Notes: a model not told the origin generated them from the sequence alone. 7,951 nt of DNA from an uncultured Clostridia bacterium (GCA_937894775.1 CALAXC010000111.1:1-7951); one strand, 5' to 3'. Positions 1-6,204 are shown, numbered from the stretch's first letter. Numbers and translations: made by a program.

Positions 1-136
1 ATCCCGTAAGTCCTGATCGGCATCTTGTCGAATTATGCTTGTTAAACGACGTTTTTACTTTTCCACTTGCAATTCCCGAAAAGATCATGCAAGCGAAGAT
101 TGCAAGCATAAACCAAAGATAATCTTGTAAATACAT
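1..136 (-). CDS. N-terminal part of a YugP-like membrane zinc metallopeptidase, running off the left edge
   Basis: Forty-five codons are visible from ATG 136 before the window ends. The translation begins MYLQDYLWFMLAIFACMI, a membrane segment, and continues with GKVKTSFNKHNS and RSGLTG. A single N-terminal span followed by K-V-K-x-x-F-x-K and S-G-x-T-G is the start of the YugP family (putative neutral zinc metallopeptidases, PF04298-like), integral membrane proteins with an HExxH site further on, which is not visible here. AAAGGAG (143-149) lies 6 nt upstream and overlaps the permease stop TAA, so the gene belongs to the ABC unit. The coding call is secure from the start signals and open frame. 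The family call rests on about 20 informative residues. Confidence 0.78.
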   Translation of the reverse strand, partial: MYLQDYLWFMLAIFACMIFSGIASGKVKTSFNKHNSTRCRSGLTG

Positions 137-142
137 TTTTCA

Positions 143-149
143 CTCCTTT
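143..149 (-). promoter_or_regulatory. Ribosome binding site of the YugP-like gene, overlapping the permease stop
   Basis: AAAGGAG on the minus strand, 6 nt before ATG 136. Its first two A residues are the end of the permease TAA stop codon (150-148), the same stop-into-Shine-Dalgarno layout seen before the alarmone synthetase gene. Confidence 0.8.
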
Positions 150-2598
150 ATTCAACCGCCTTGAGCGATTCTGCCATATTGACTTTATTGATTTGCCGCT
201 TCATAAAGTAATTTACAATCACGGCAAACAGAATTGAGAAAGCAAAGGCAAGCAGATAACTCAAAGGTGTAACTGTATCGTTAAAGGTAATCATATCAAT
301 CTTTACCATACTCATAACGGTCATATGGAATAGCTTGCCGAGGGGTAATCCAAGTATGCTTGCAATAACCGAGAGTATAAGATTTTCCTTCAGCACGTAG
401 CTTTCGGTTTCCTTCGGATAAAAGCCGAGAACCTGAACGGTGGCGATCTCGCGGCGGCGTTCTGCAATATTGATGTTCGTCAGATTGAAGATGACGATAA
501 ACGCAAGTGCCCCCGAAAATGCAACGATCAGCCAAATGATATAGTTAAGGCAATCAAGTGCGCCGGTCACGTTTCTCTCAAACGTAGCAAGCTGTGTAAC
601 ACTTGTTATGCCGTTGATCTCGGTCAGCTGCTTTGCGACTTCTTCATTATCAACTGAGGTTTTAATAAAAGCCGTATTGCTTGACCATTCACCAAACAGA
701 CCCCCATAGGTTTCATCGGAAAGGATAACGTAATCGTAGATCTGATTATCAAATACACCAGCCACCTTAACCGTGCCTGTTTTCATATCAGCATCACGGA
801 TTTCAAAGGTATCTCCCGCCGAAAGCGAAAGCTTTTCGGCAATCTTGGGGCTGATCAATACCTCGCCCTTTGCAGGAAGTGTCATGGCTTCTCCGTCCTT
901 CAAAAAGCTCCAATATTCCGTAATTTGCTCGGCATTGTCAAAGCTCAACAGATGTACCGAGGACATTGATTTGTCCGCATTCAGATCCACGTAATCGAGT
1001 CTTACGTCGAGATAACGGTCAATTTCTTCGATACCATCAAGGCTTTCCTTTACAGCAGCTCCGTCATCATCACCATAGCTCGCCTCAATATCATATTTCT
1101 GTATCTGATTGAATTGAATCTCTCCTACGTCAATCATCGAATCGCGAACACCAAATGCTGTAACAAGAAGTCCCGCACAGCAACCGATACCCACGAGCAT
1201 CATCACCATTCTTCGCTTGTAAAGGAACATATTCCGCACGGTGATCTTACGCAGGAAGGAGAGTCTGTTCCAAAGGGGCTTGATGCGCTCTAAAAGAACA
1301 CGCTTACCAACCTTGCCTGCTCGTGGACGGATAAGGCTCGCAGGAACCTCCGCAAGCTCGTGGCGGCAGGAAATATAGGTCGTTCCAAGAATACTGATAA
1401 GCGAGATCGCAAGCGTCAGAATGGCAAGTGAACCGCTAAACAGATATATAATGGGAGCAAAGTTGTAAATTTCATTGTAGGCGAGCCAAAAGATTTTCGG
1501 CAATGCCCAAGTGCAAACAAAGTATCCAATACCCCAACCAACAACGGTAGCGATGGCGGCGTAAAGTAAGTACTTGCTCATAATTGCGCCCTTACTAAAG
1601 CCCATTGCCTTGAGCGTACCGATCTGCGTTCTTTCCTCATCGACCATACGGGACATCGTGGTAACGCAAACGAGTATGGCAATGGCAATAAAGAAGATCG
1701 GGAATATATTGGCAACGCTTCCGATGATCGCAGTATCGTTTTCAAAGCTCACATATCCTGCGTTCTCGTTTCTCGTCAGCACGTATGAGGAAGGTGCTTC
1801 CAAACCAAGTGCTTCTGCCATTTCGGGTGTCAAATGATTCTCGGCGAGGAGCTTTTCATAGCGTTCCTTTACAGCTTCTTCCGCAAGCGCGGTGATTTCT
1901 ACCTCGTGCTTATCGATCAACTCGTCGTATTCCTCGCTGTAAATTTCTGCACTCTCGTCGAGTATTAAATTGATTTCGGTATATACTTCACCCGAAAATG
2001 CTTCTTCAGGTGCATAGATGAATGTGCTGACCGTTCCGCTTCCAATGGTGGTCGTTCCTCGGTCAAGTCCGAGATATAACGGAGAGTTACACAGACCGAC
2101 AATAGTAAATTCGGTCACTTCAAGCTGTGACTTTACGCCTTCATCATTTTCATCGGCAACGGTAAAGGTCTTACCAATGTCATCCTCAGTATATTGGTCT
2201 ACATCAGCAAGGCATTCGTTGGGAGAGGTCGGCATACGACCTGCTTCCAAGGATATCAAATTCGTTTTTTCCGTCAGCGCGTGGAGCTTAAAGGGGCTTA
2301 CCTTATCATCGAAGCGTACAAGTGCGTCCACACTGTACGATCCTTCTGCGGCTTCTACTCCGTCAATGCTTTCAAATTTCCCGACATCCGCTTTATCAAA
2401 TCCAATGGTCGAGAACAATCGAAAATCGTAAAATTTCTGATCGGCAAGGTAGCTCTCACCCGTATTGAGCATCGCATCGGTCGTAATCTTCAAGCCTGCA
2501 AAAAAGCCTGCGCTGAGTGCGACGATCAAAAGGATCGCCATAAATCTTGTAAAGTAGGTGCGTATGGTACGCCCTGTCATTTTGAATATTGCTTTCAT
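148..2598 (-). CDS. FtsX-like ABC transporter permease (MacB/BceB-type superfamily)
   Basis: Membrane partner of the ATPase encoded just upstream; such proteins move or extract peptides, antibiotics or lipids at the membrane outer face, or pass a mechanical signal across it. The 816-residue protein has two FtsX repeats. Repeat 1: span near 20-38, an outer domain about 40-290, then three spans (about 295-318, 340-362, 382-406). Repeat 2: span near 465-482, an outer domain about 490-680, then three spans (about 683-704, 738-757, 778-797). The cytoplasmic loops have the family pattern, DEERTQIGTLKAMGF near 320 and ERRREIATVQVLGF near 713. Outer domain 1 contains only a short charged helical stretch (about 215-263), unlike longer relatives with extended coiled coils. 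I chose ATG 2598, 4 nt after the ATPase stop; a TTG at 2622 has no ribosome binding site. The Shine-Dalgarno site is weak (GAGTGG, within the ATPase's last codons), so coupling to the ATPase is likely. Confidence 0.93.
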   Translation of the reverse strand: MKAIFKMTGRTIRTYFTRFMAILLIVALSAGFFAGLKITTDAMLNTGESYLADQKFYDFRLFSTIGFDKADVGKFESIDGVEAAEGSYSVDALVRFDDKVSPFKLHALTEKTNLISLEAGRMPTSPNECLADVDQYTEDDIGKTFTVADENDEGVKSQLEVTEFTIVGLCNSPLYLGLDRGTTTIGSGTVSTFIYAPEEAFSGEVYTEINLILDESAEIYSEEYDELIDKHEVEITALAEEAVKERYEKLLAENHLTPEMAEALGLEAPSSYVLTRNENAGYVSFENDTAIIGSVANIFPIFFIAIAILVCVTTMSRMVDEERTQIGTLKAMGFSKGAIMSKYLLYAAIATVVGWGIGYFVCTWALPKIFWLAYNEIYNFAPIIYLFSGSLAILTLAISLISILGTTYISCRHELAEVPASLIRPRAGKVGKRVLLERIKPLWNRLSFLRKITVRNMFLYKRRMVMMLVGIGCCAGLLVTAFGVRDSMIDVGEIQFNQIQKYDIEASYGDDDGAAVKESLDGIEEIDRYLDVRLDYVDLNADKSMSSVHLLSFDNAEQITEYWSFLKDGEAMTLPAKGEVLISPKIAEKLSLSAGDTFEIRDADMKTGTVKVAGVFDNQIYDYVILSDETYGGLFGEWSSNTAFIKTSVDNEEVAKQLTEINGITSVTQLATFERNVTGALDCLNYIIWLIVAFSGALAFIVIFNLTNINIAERRREIATVQVLGFYPKETESYVLKENLILSVIASILGLPLGKLFHMTVMSMVKIDMITFNDTVTPLSYLLAFAFSILFAVIVNYFMKRQINKVNMAESLKAVE

Positions 2599-2602
2599 GC
2601 GA

Positions 2603-3310
2603 TTACCACTCGATCTCGTCAATAGGAGTAACGTTCTCGTTCAACTCGTTGGAAATGATCTTACCACTCTTAATTCGGATAATACGGTCTGCCATAGGCG
2701 CGATTGCCTGATTGTGCGTAATGATAATGACCGTCATACCTCTTTCACGGCTTAGATCGTAAAGAAGTTTTAAGACCGCCTTGCCGGTTACATAATCAAG
2801 AGCACCCGTAGGCTCGTCGCAAAGAAGCAAGCGCGGATTCTTGGCAACAGCACGTGCTATCGCCACTCTCTGCTGCTCACCGCCTGAAAGCTGCGCAGGA
2901 AAATTGTTTTCTCGCTCAGCAAGTCCTACCATTGCGAGAGCTTCCTTTGCGGGAATCGGTTCTTTACAAAGCTGTGCGGCAATTTCGACGTTTTCAAGCG
3001 CGGTAAGGTTAGGAATCAGATTGTAGAACTGAAATACAAAGCCCACGTCATGACGTCGGTATTCCACAAGTTCCTTCTTGGAAAGTGCAGAAATGTCCCT
3101 TCCGTCAAAATAAATCTGTCCGCTCGTGATGGTATCCATACCTCCGAGCATATTGAGAAGCGTCGTTTTGCCTGCTCCCGAAGAACCGAGCAAAATGCAA
3201 AACTCCCCCTTGTTTATTTCAAAGCTCGCCTCGGACAAAGCGTTGATCTGCGCCGTACCGCTTCCGTAGCTTTTTGTTACATTTTCAAATTCTATGTAGT
3301 GATTATCCAT
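2603..3310 (-). CDS. ABC transporter ATP-binding protein, LolD/MacB (SalX) type
   Basis: Cytoplasmic ATPase that powers the FtsX-like permease encoded next to it. The 235-residue protein is a complete single domain of normal family length. Motifs: Walker A GSSGAGKTT at 42-50, Q-loop Gln94 in FVFQFYNLIP, signature LSGGE at 141-145, Walker B LLLCDEPTGALD at 161-172 and H-loop His199. The FQFYNLIPNLTALENV stretch and DEPTGALD are typical of the MacB/LolD/BceA branch rather than of nutrient importers. All catalytic residues are present. The gene is first in its unit, after the terminator, and its TAA stop lies 4 nt before the permease ATG. The ATPase call is very secure; the transported substrate is not known. 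Confidence 0.96.
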   Translation of the reverse strand: MDNHYIEFENVTKSYGSGTAQINALSEASFEINKGEFCILLGSSGAGKTTLLNMLGGMDTITSGQIYFDGRDISALSKKELVEYRRHDVGFVFQFYNLIPNLTALENVEIAAQLCKEPIPAKEALAMVGLAERENNFPAQLSGGEQQRVAIARAVAKNPRLLLCDEPTGALDYVTGKAVLKLLYDLSRERGMTVIIITHNQAIAPMADRIIRIKSGKIISNELNENVTPIDEIEW

Positions 3311-3316
3311 CTTACA

Positions 3317-3322
3317 CTCCTT
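3317..3322 (-). promoter_or_regulatory. Ribosome binding site that fixes the ABC ATPase start
   Basis: AAGGAG on the minus strand, 6 nt upstream of ATG 3310. A GTG at 3340 would add ten residues, but this strong site would then lie within the coding sequence. The start at 3310 gives MDNHYIEFENVTKSYG, which aligns with the usual beginning of this ATPase family. Confidence 0.88.
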
Positions 3323-3362
3323 ATCGTTACATCTTGCCACAAGATTTTACGTATTCATTCAA

Positions 3363-3388
3363 AACCTAAAATAAACTAACCTATAATA
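3363..3388 (-). repeat. 11-nt imperfect direct repeat upstream of the ABC unit
   Basis: The plus strand reads AACCTAAAATA at 3363-3373 and AACCTATAATA at 3378-3388, identical at 10 of 11 positions and 15 nt apart start to start. As minus-strand sequence they are TATTTTAGGTT and TATTATAGGTT, upstream of the ATPase gene. Such a pair could bind a regulator, but the stretch is very AT-rich, so chance is a real alternative. Confidence 0.45.
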
Positions 3389-3392
3389 TTTT

Positions 3393-3423
3393 AAAAAGGC
3401 TCACAGACAGATTGTTTGTGAGC
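3393..3423 (-). terminator. Rho-independent terminator of the exporter-to-alarmone-synthetase unit
   Basis: Read on the minus strand, GCTCACA (3423-3417) pairs with TGTGAGC (3405-3399) in a perfect 7-bp stem. Three further pairs can form above a single mismatch, closing a 3-nt loop. One C and then TTTTT (3397-3393) follow. It starts 11 nt after the TAA of the alarmone synthetase gene. There is no T-run on the other strand, so it acts in one direction and separates the two transcription units. Confidence 0.88.
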
Positions 3424-3434
3424 AGCATGTGGTT

Positions 3435-4232
3435 TTACTCGATAGGCGTATCGAGCTTTCTGATCCGCTCAAACAATATCTCATCCTCACTTGGAATGTC
3501 AATGAGAGTTTCCATTTTAGAACGGATCTGCATCATCTCACTGTCTGTCCTACTAATCGTTTCAGCGCACTTGCGAAGCTCATCCACAAGCTCATCCTTG
3601 CCATCAAAATCTGTTTTATAATGAAGCTGATGCTCAAGGCTTGCCCAAAAGTCCATAGCGATCGTGCGAAGCTGAACCTCTACCTCCATCTCCAAACGAC
3701 GTTCCGAAAGAAATACGGGAACCTTAACGATCAGATGTAAGCTCCTATAACCGTTTTCCTTTGGGTTGGCGATATAATCTTTCCTTGTAACGAGCGTAAT
3801 ATCATCTTGCTTCAAAAGTGCTTCGGCGACCAAATAAACATCATCGATATATGAGCAGATTACTCTGACACCTGCAATATCATGAATATGCTCGTCGATG
3901 TTTTCGATATCAACGGGCATATTCAATTTTGCAAGCTTTTCAATAATACTTGACGTGCTTTTAAGTCGCGTTTGAATGGAATTGATCGGATTTCGATGAT
4001 ATTGGAGATTGAACTCTGTATTTAATATATCAAATTTGGTTTTGATCTCTTTCATCGCGCAGGCGTAGATCATTCTAAGCTCCTTGTAATCTACCATCCT
4101 GCCCATTATTTTCTTTGTCTGATGATAGAGCACGTTCATAGCCGCACCTGACATTGTTGCAAGTGCCGTCGGAAGCAACACCTCATCCGAATCATCAAAC
4201 AGTGTATCCTTGTCCTGATATTGTTTTTTCAA
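3435..4232 (-). CDS. Small alarmone synthetase: (p)ppGpp synthetase, RelA/SpoT domain only
   Basis: Transfers pyrophosphate from ATP to GDP or GTP to make (p)ppGpp, the starvation and stress signal. The 265-residue protein has one RelA/SpoT synthetase domain and no HD hydrolase, TGS or ACT domain, so it is of the small alarmone synthetase class (RelQ/RelP-like). Visible motifs: the substrate-binding R89-x-K91-x3-S95-I-x2-K99 block, DIAGVRVIC at 118-126 with the metal-binding Asp118, NPKENGYRSLH at 156-166, and EVQLRT at 185-190 with the catalytic Glu185, followed by MDFWASLEH. These residues look intact. About 85 residues precede the core, more than in Bacillus RelQ. The start is TTG at 4232, supported by AAAGGAG 6 nt upstream; no other start has such a site. 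It is the last gene of its unit, 11 nt after the NifX-type gene, with a terminator 11 nt beyond its stop. As there is no hydrolase domain, removal of (p)ppGpp must depend on another enzyme. Confidence 0.94.
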   Translation of the reverse strand: MKKQYQDKDTLFDDSDEVLLPTALATMSGAAMNVLYHQTKKIMGRMVDYKELRMIYACAMKEIKTKFDILNTEFNLQYHRNPINSIQTRLKSTSSIIEKLAKLNMPVDIENIDEHIHDIAGVRVICSYIDDVYLVAEALLKQDDITLVTRKDYIANPKENGYRSLHLIVKVPVFLSERRLEMEVEVQLRTIAMDFWASLEHQLHYKTDFDGKDELVDELRKCAETISRTDSEMMQIRSKMETLIDIPSEDEILFERIRKLDTPIE

Positions 4233-4246
4233 TGTATTCTCCTTTA
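4233..4246 (-). promoter_or_regulatory. Ribosome binding site that fixes the TTG start of the alarmone synthetase, overlapping the upstream stop
   Basis: On the minus strand TAAAGGAG is followed by 6 nt and then TTG at 4232. The TAA is the stop codon of the NifX-type gene, so a terminating ribosome sits directly on the Shine-Dalgarno site. This arrangement decides the unusual start codon and implies coupled translation of the two genes. Confidence 0.85.
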
Positions 4247-4663
4247 ACTGTTACAGCTGTGGTTGTCGCAATTATGCGAGCCGCAACCGTGACTACCGCA
4301 GTTGTGTCCTTTTTCGTCGTGTTCATGGTTGTGATGATCGCATTTGACATCGGGATTGAAGTTTAATTTATTTGCAAGCAGAGCGTTTACCGCCTCGTCG
4401 CAAGAACCGCTGACACCGCCGAAAAGCTGAATGCCTGCACTCGCAAGTGCCATCTGCGCACCGCCTCCGATGCCGCCGCAGATCAAGGCATATACGTCTT
4501 GCTTCGCGAGAAATCCCGCAAGCGCGCCGTGACCGCTTCCGTTCGTGTCCAAGACCTCGGAAGAAACGATCTTACCGTCCTCTACCGTATAGATCTTAAA
4601 CTGCTCGGTATGTCCGAAGTGCTGAAAGATCTGTCCGTTTTCATAAGTTACTGCAATTTTCAT
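4244..4663 (-). CDS. NifX/NifB-family cofactor-binding protein with His/Cys-rich tail
   Basis: Small soluble protein (139 residues) of the dinitrogenase iron-molybdenum cofactor biosynthesis family (PF02579-like). Residues 1-105 form the domain: MKIAVTYENG start, FGHTEQF at 16-22, the glycine-rich CGGIGGGAQ at 62-70, and GGVSGSCDEAV near 82-92. NifX and relatives carry FeMo-cofactor precursors, but stand-alone members are common in anaerobes without nitrogenase, where their role is unknown; no nif genes are visible here. Residues 108-139 form a tail with eight His and five Cys, ending in four tandem H-x-C-x-x pentads (120-139), a likely metal-binding sequence. The start is well supported: GGAGA lies 7 nt upstream of ATG. 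The stop codon TAA runs into the ribosome binding site of the alarmone synthetase gene. The family call is strong; the cargo (iron-sulfur cluster, Mo, Zn or Ni) is not known. Confidence 0.92.
   Translation of the reverse strand: MKIAVTYENGQIFQHFGHTEQFKIYTVEDGKIVSSEVLDTNGSGHGALAGFLAKQDVYALICGGIGGGAQMALASAGIQLFGGVSGSCDEAVNALLANKLNFNPDVKCDHHNHEHDEKGHNCGSHGCGSHNCDNHSCNS
4247..4306 (-). repeat. 15-bp tandem repeat coding for four H-x-C-x-x pentads
   Basis: Residues 120-139 of the NifX-type protein are HNCGS, HGCGS, HNCDN and HSCNS. The DNA shows the same 15-nt period but differs between copies, so the repeat is old or kept by selection at the protein level rather than a fresh duplication. Each unit supplies one His and one Cys. 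Confidence 0.85.
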
Positions 4664-4681
4664 AAGTTTATCTCCATTTCT

Positions 4682-5440
4682 TTATTTTTTACAATTGGTT
4701 TCACGAGACGGGAAAAATCTCGTTTTGTATTTTTTTAGAAAGCCTTGAAGCTGCTTTTTGTGGCTGCACAACTTTTCTTCACAGCGTGAGCAGTCGAGAC
4801 AGCGATTTGTTGCCGTTGAAAAACGTTCGGGATGCAAACGGTAGGTAATCTCCCACCGTAGCAACAATACAAGCGCGCATCCAAGCAAACTGTAAGTATA
4901 TAAGCTTGGAATGAACACGAGGGGGGTGAACATCATCGCGAAATCCCAATTGTAGATGCGACAGGTAGTACAGCACCGATTCTTCATAAACCACGTTTGG
5001 AACGGACAGAAGAAAAGGATACAGACAATATCGCATACCGAATAGCCGATTGCGATTAGAATCAAAACACCTCTATCAAATATGTCCGTAAAGTACAGAG
5101 CACCGATTACGGCATTAAGTGCAAGCCATATAACCGCAACAAGTGCCGTTCTTTTCCAAGACTGATTTGTTGGAACACATTGTTCTCCCATCGGCTCATA
5201 ATTCTTTGCGAACTGCTTTTGGCAACCCATACTTTCAAATCTTGATGGGAAGAAACGAAGCAACATTTCAACAACAAAGAACACCCAAATTACAGTCGGA
5301 AGAATTGCATGATAGGTCAAGATCTCCGTTCGATCCAATATATAAAACACGAGTACGGCAACAAAAAGTAAGGAACGTAATACAAGTTTTATATAATGCA
5401 TTCCGCAGATACCGGATAATTTTTTTCGTGGTTTATTCAT
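4682..5440 (-). CDS. Cysteine-rich multi-span membrane protein of unknown function
   Basis: I do not recognise a named family with a known function. The 252-residue protein has about five hydrophobic segments (roughly 20-35, 45-63, 98-117, 123-144 and 167-196, the last long enough for one or two spans). It carries 15 cysteines in two clear groups. The first is C145-P-F-Q followed by C156-C157-x2-C160 in a short loop after a membrane segment. The second is C214-x2-C217-x2-C220-x4-C225 in the basic C-terminal tail, which also has HPERF at 203-207. The CxxCxxC spacing suggests an iron-sulfur or metal site, but the fourth ligand spacing is not the ferredoxin one. Its ATG overlaps the hydrolase stop (ATGA), and there is no good Shine-Dalgarno site, so translation is probably coupled. 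The NifX-type gene follows 18 nt later. Coding status is well supported; the metal or redox role is inference. Confidence 0.85.
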   Translation of the reverse strand: MNKPRKKLSGICGMHYIKLVLRSLLFVAVLVFYILDRTEILTYHAILPTVIWVFFVVEMLLRFFPSRFESMGCQKQFAKNYEPMGEQCVPTNQSWKRTALVAVIWLALNAVIGALYFTDIFDRGVLILIAIGYSVCDIVCILFFCPFQTWFMKNRCCTTCRIYNWDFAMMFTPLVFIPSLYTYSLLGCALVLLLRWEITYRLHPERFSTATNRCLDCSRCEEKLCSHKKQLQGFLKKYKTRFFPSRETNCKK

Positions 5441-6192
5441 TCCGCTTTTTTACATAACAATTCGGCAATTAACTCTGCCGTCCTGTATATTTGCTCCTCA
5501 TTCGTAATACTCGGTGTTCCATCACCGTCCTGCGCGCCGTACATACCAAAGTAAGCGTGGCAACCGCCGTCAATGACGATTTCGTTGAAATCATCGGGGA
5601 GATTTGTTTTGTTGTCGGCATATTTTTCGTGGTTCATCACCTTATCCTCGCTGCCAAATACCGAAAGCACAGCAAGGGTGGTATCGGATAGGTCAGCCGT
5701 GGAGTATGAGCCAAGCAAAATGAGACCTTCATAATCCTCGGCATTCTTCTCAAGATATGATGCCGCCATCGAGCCACCCAATGAATGACCTCCGATGTAC
5801 CAATTCTCAATCTGAGGGTATTCTTTTTGGATGCCGTCCGCTGCATTGACATCAAAAACGGCAAGATTGAAAGGCATCTCTACGATAACGCATAAAATAC
5901 CATTTTCTGCACAAGCCTGCATCAACGGAATGTATGCTGTATGCTCAACCTTTCCTCCGGGATAAAATATCAATCCAGCAGTTGCACCTTTAGGCTCAAA
6001 AACAATGTTTCCGTTTGGTTCTTCCTTCCACGCGCTACCTTGTGGCAGGAATGCACCGATTGCCTCGTTGTCCGCTCTGTAATAATCTCCAAGATAGATT
6101 ACACACGCCCCAATAAGAACTGCAATTACGAGAACGATGGAAGTAACTATAATAAATATTTTCCTTTTTCGTTTGTCTGCAAAAAAATTCAT
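5437..6192 (-). CDS. Membrane-anchored alpha/beta hydrolase
   Basis: Serine hydrolase of the alpha/beta fold (Abhydrolase_5-like), 251 residues. A basic N-terminus (KRKRK) followed by one hydrophobic segment at about 11-34 suggests a signal anchor with the catalytic domain outside the membrane. The catalytic triad can be read directly: nucleophile Ser137 in GGHSLGG, Asp183 in FGSEDKV, and His212 in GGCHAYFG. An FYPGGKV stretch at 76-82 fits the oxyanion-hole region. I chose the ATG at 6192 because AAAGGA lies 6 nt upstream; ATG 6195 has only 3 nt of spacing, and a TTG at 6222 overlaps the exporter stop but has no ribosome binding site. It lies 26 nt after the exporter gene and overlaps the next gene by 4 nt (ATGA). 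The substrate cannot be told; esters or lipids are plausible, and a link to the exporter's cargo is only inference. Confidence 0.9.
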   Translation of the reverse strand: MNFFADKRKRKIFIIVTSIVLVIAVLIGACVIYLGDYYRADNEAIGAFLPQGSAWKEEPNGNIVFEPKGATAGLIFYPGGKVEHTAYIPLMQACAENGILCVIVEMPFNLAVFDVNAADGIQKEYPQIENWYIGGHSLGGSMAASYLEKNAEDYEGLILLGSYSTADLSDTTLAVLSVFGSEDKVMNHEKYADNKTNLPDDFNEIVIDGGCHAYFGMYGAQDGDGTPSITNEEQIYRTAELIAELLCKKAE

Positions 6193-6198
6193 CATAAA

Positions 6199-6204
6199 TC
6201 CTTT
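6199..6204 (-). promoter_or_regulatory. Ribosome binding site that fixes the hydrolase start
   Basis: AAAGGA on the minus strand, 6 nt before ATG 6192 and 3 nt before ATG 6195. It lies 3' of the TTG at 6222 that would overlap the exporter stop, so the longer reading would place this site inside the gene. The shorter protein starting MNFFADKRK is therefore preferred. Confidence 0.75.

Larger units (their letters stand above)
3311..3392 (-). promoter_or_regulatory. AT-rich leader of the ABC ATPase-permease unit; promoter expected, not clearly resolved
   Basis: This is the only stretch between the terminator and the next gene, so a promoter for the ABC unit is expected here. Minus-strand -10-like hexamers TATTAT (3388-3383) and TATTTT (3373-3368) are present. 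Neither has a convincing TTGACA-like -35 at 16-18 nt; TTTTAA upstream of TATTTT is the best available and is weak. The two hexamers lie inside an 11-nt direct repeat. No open reading frame is supported in the stretch. Confidence 0.35.

Noticed and set aside
2599..2622. TTG start for the permease overlapping the ATPase end
   Set aside because: There is no Shine-Dalgarno site before it, and the added residues (MTRSSGNR) are not typical; ATG 2598 sits right after the ATPase stop.
2018..2625. Two overlapping plus-strand open frames of about 140 codons opposite the permease
   Set aside because: They lie wholly antisense to a gene with clear family motifs, show no recognisable domains and overlap each other in different frames.
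4154..4366. Plus-strand open frame that reads like a small Val/Ala/Met-rich membrane protein
   Set aside because: It is the antisense of the NifX-type tail and the synthetase start. His codons read backwards as Val/Met and Cys codons as Ala/Thr, which creates false hydrophobicity; there is no ribosome binding site for it.
4244..4663. Reading the NifX-type gene as part of a nitrogenase system
   Set aside because: No nifH, nifD, nifK, nifE, nifN or nifB radical-SAM gene is in the window, and stand-alone family members are common in non-fixing anaerobes.
4779..5036. Second minus-strand frame inside the cysteine-rich membrane gene, considered as a sign of a frameshift
   Set aside because: The main frame is continuous with a coherent pattern of membrane segments and cysteine motifs through this region; the other frame has no family features and no start signals.
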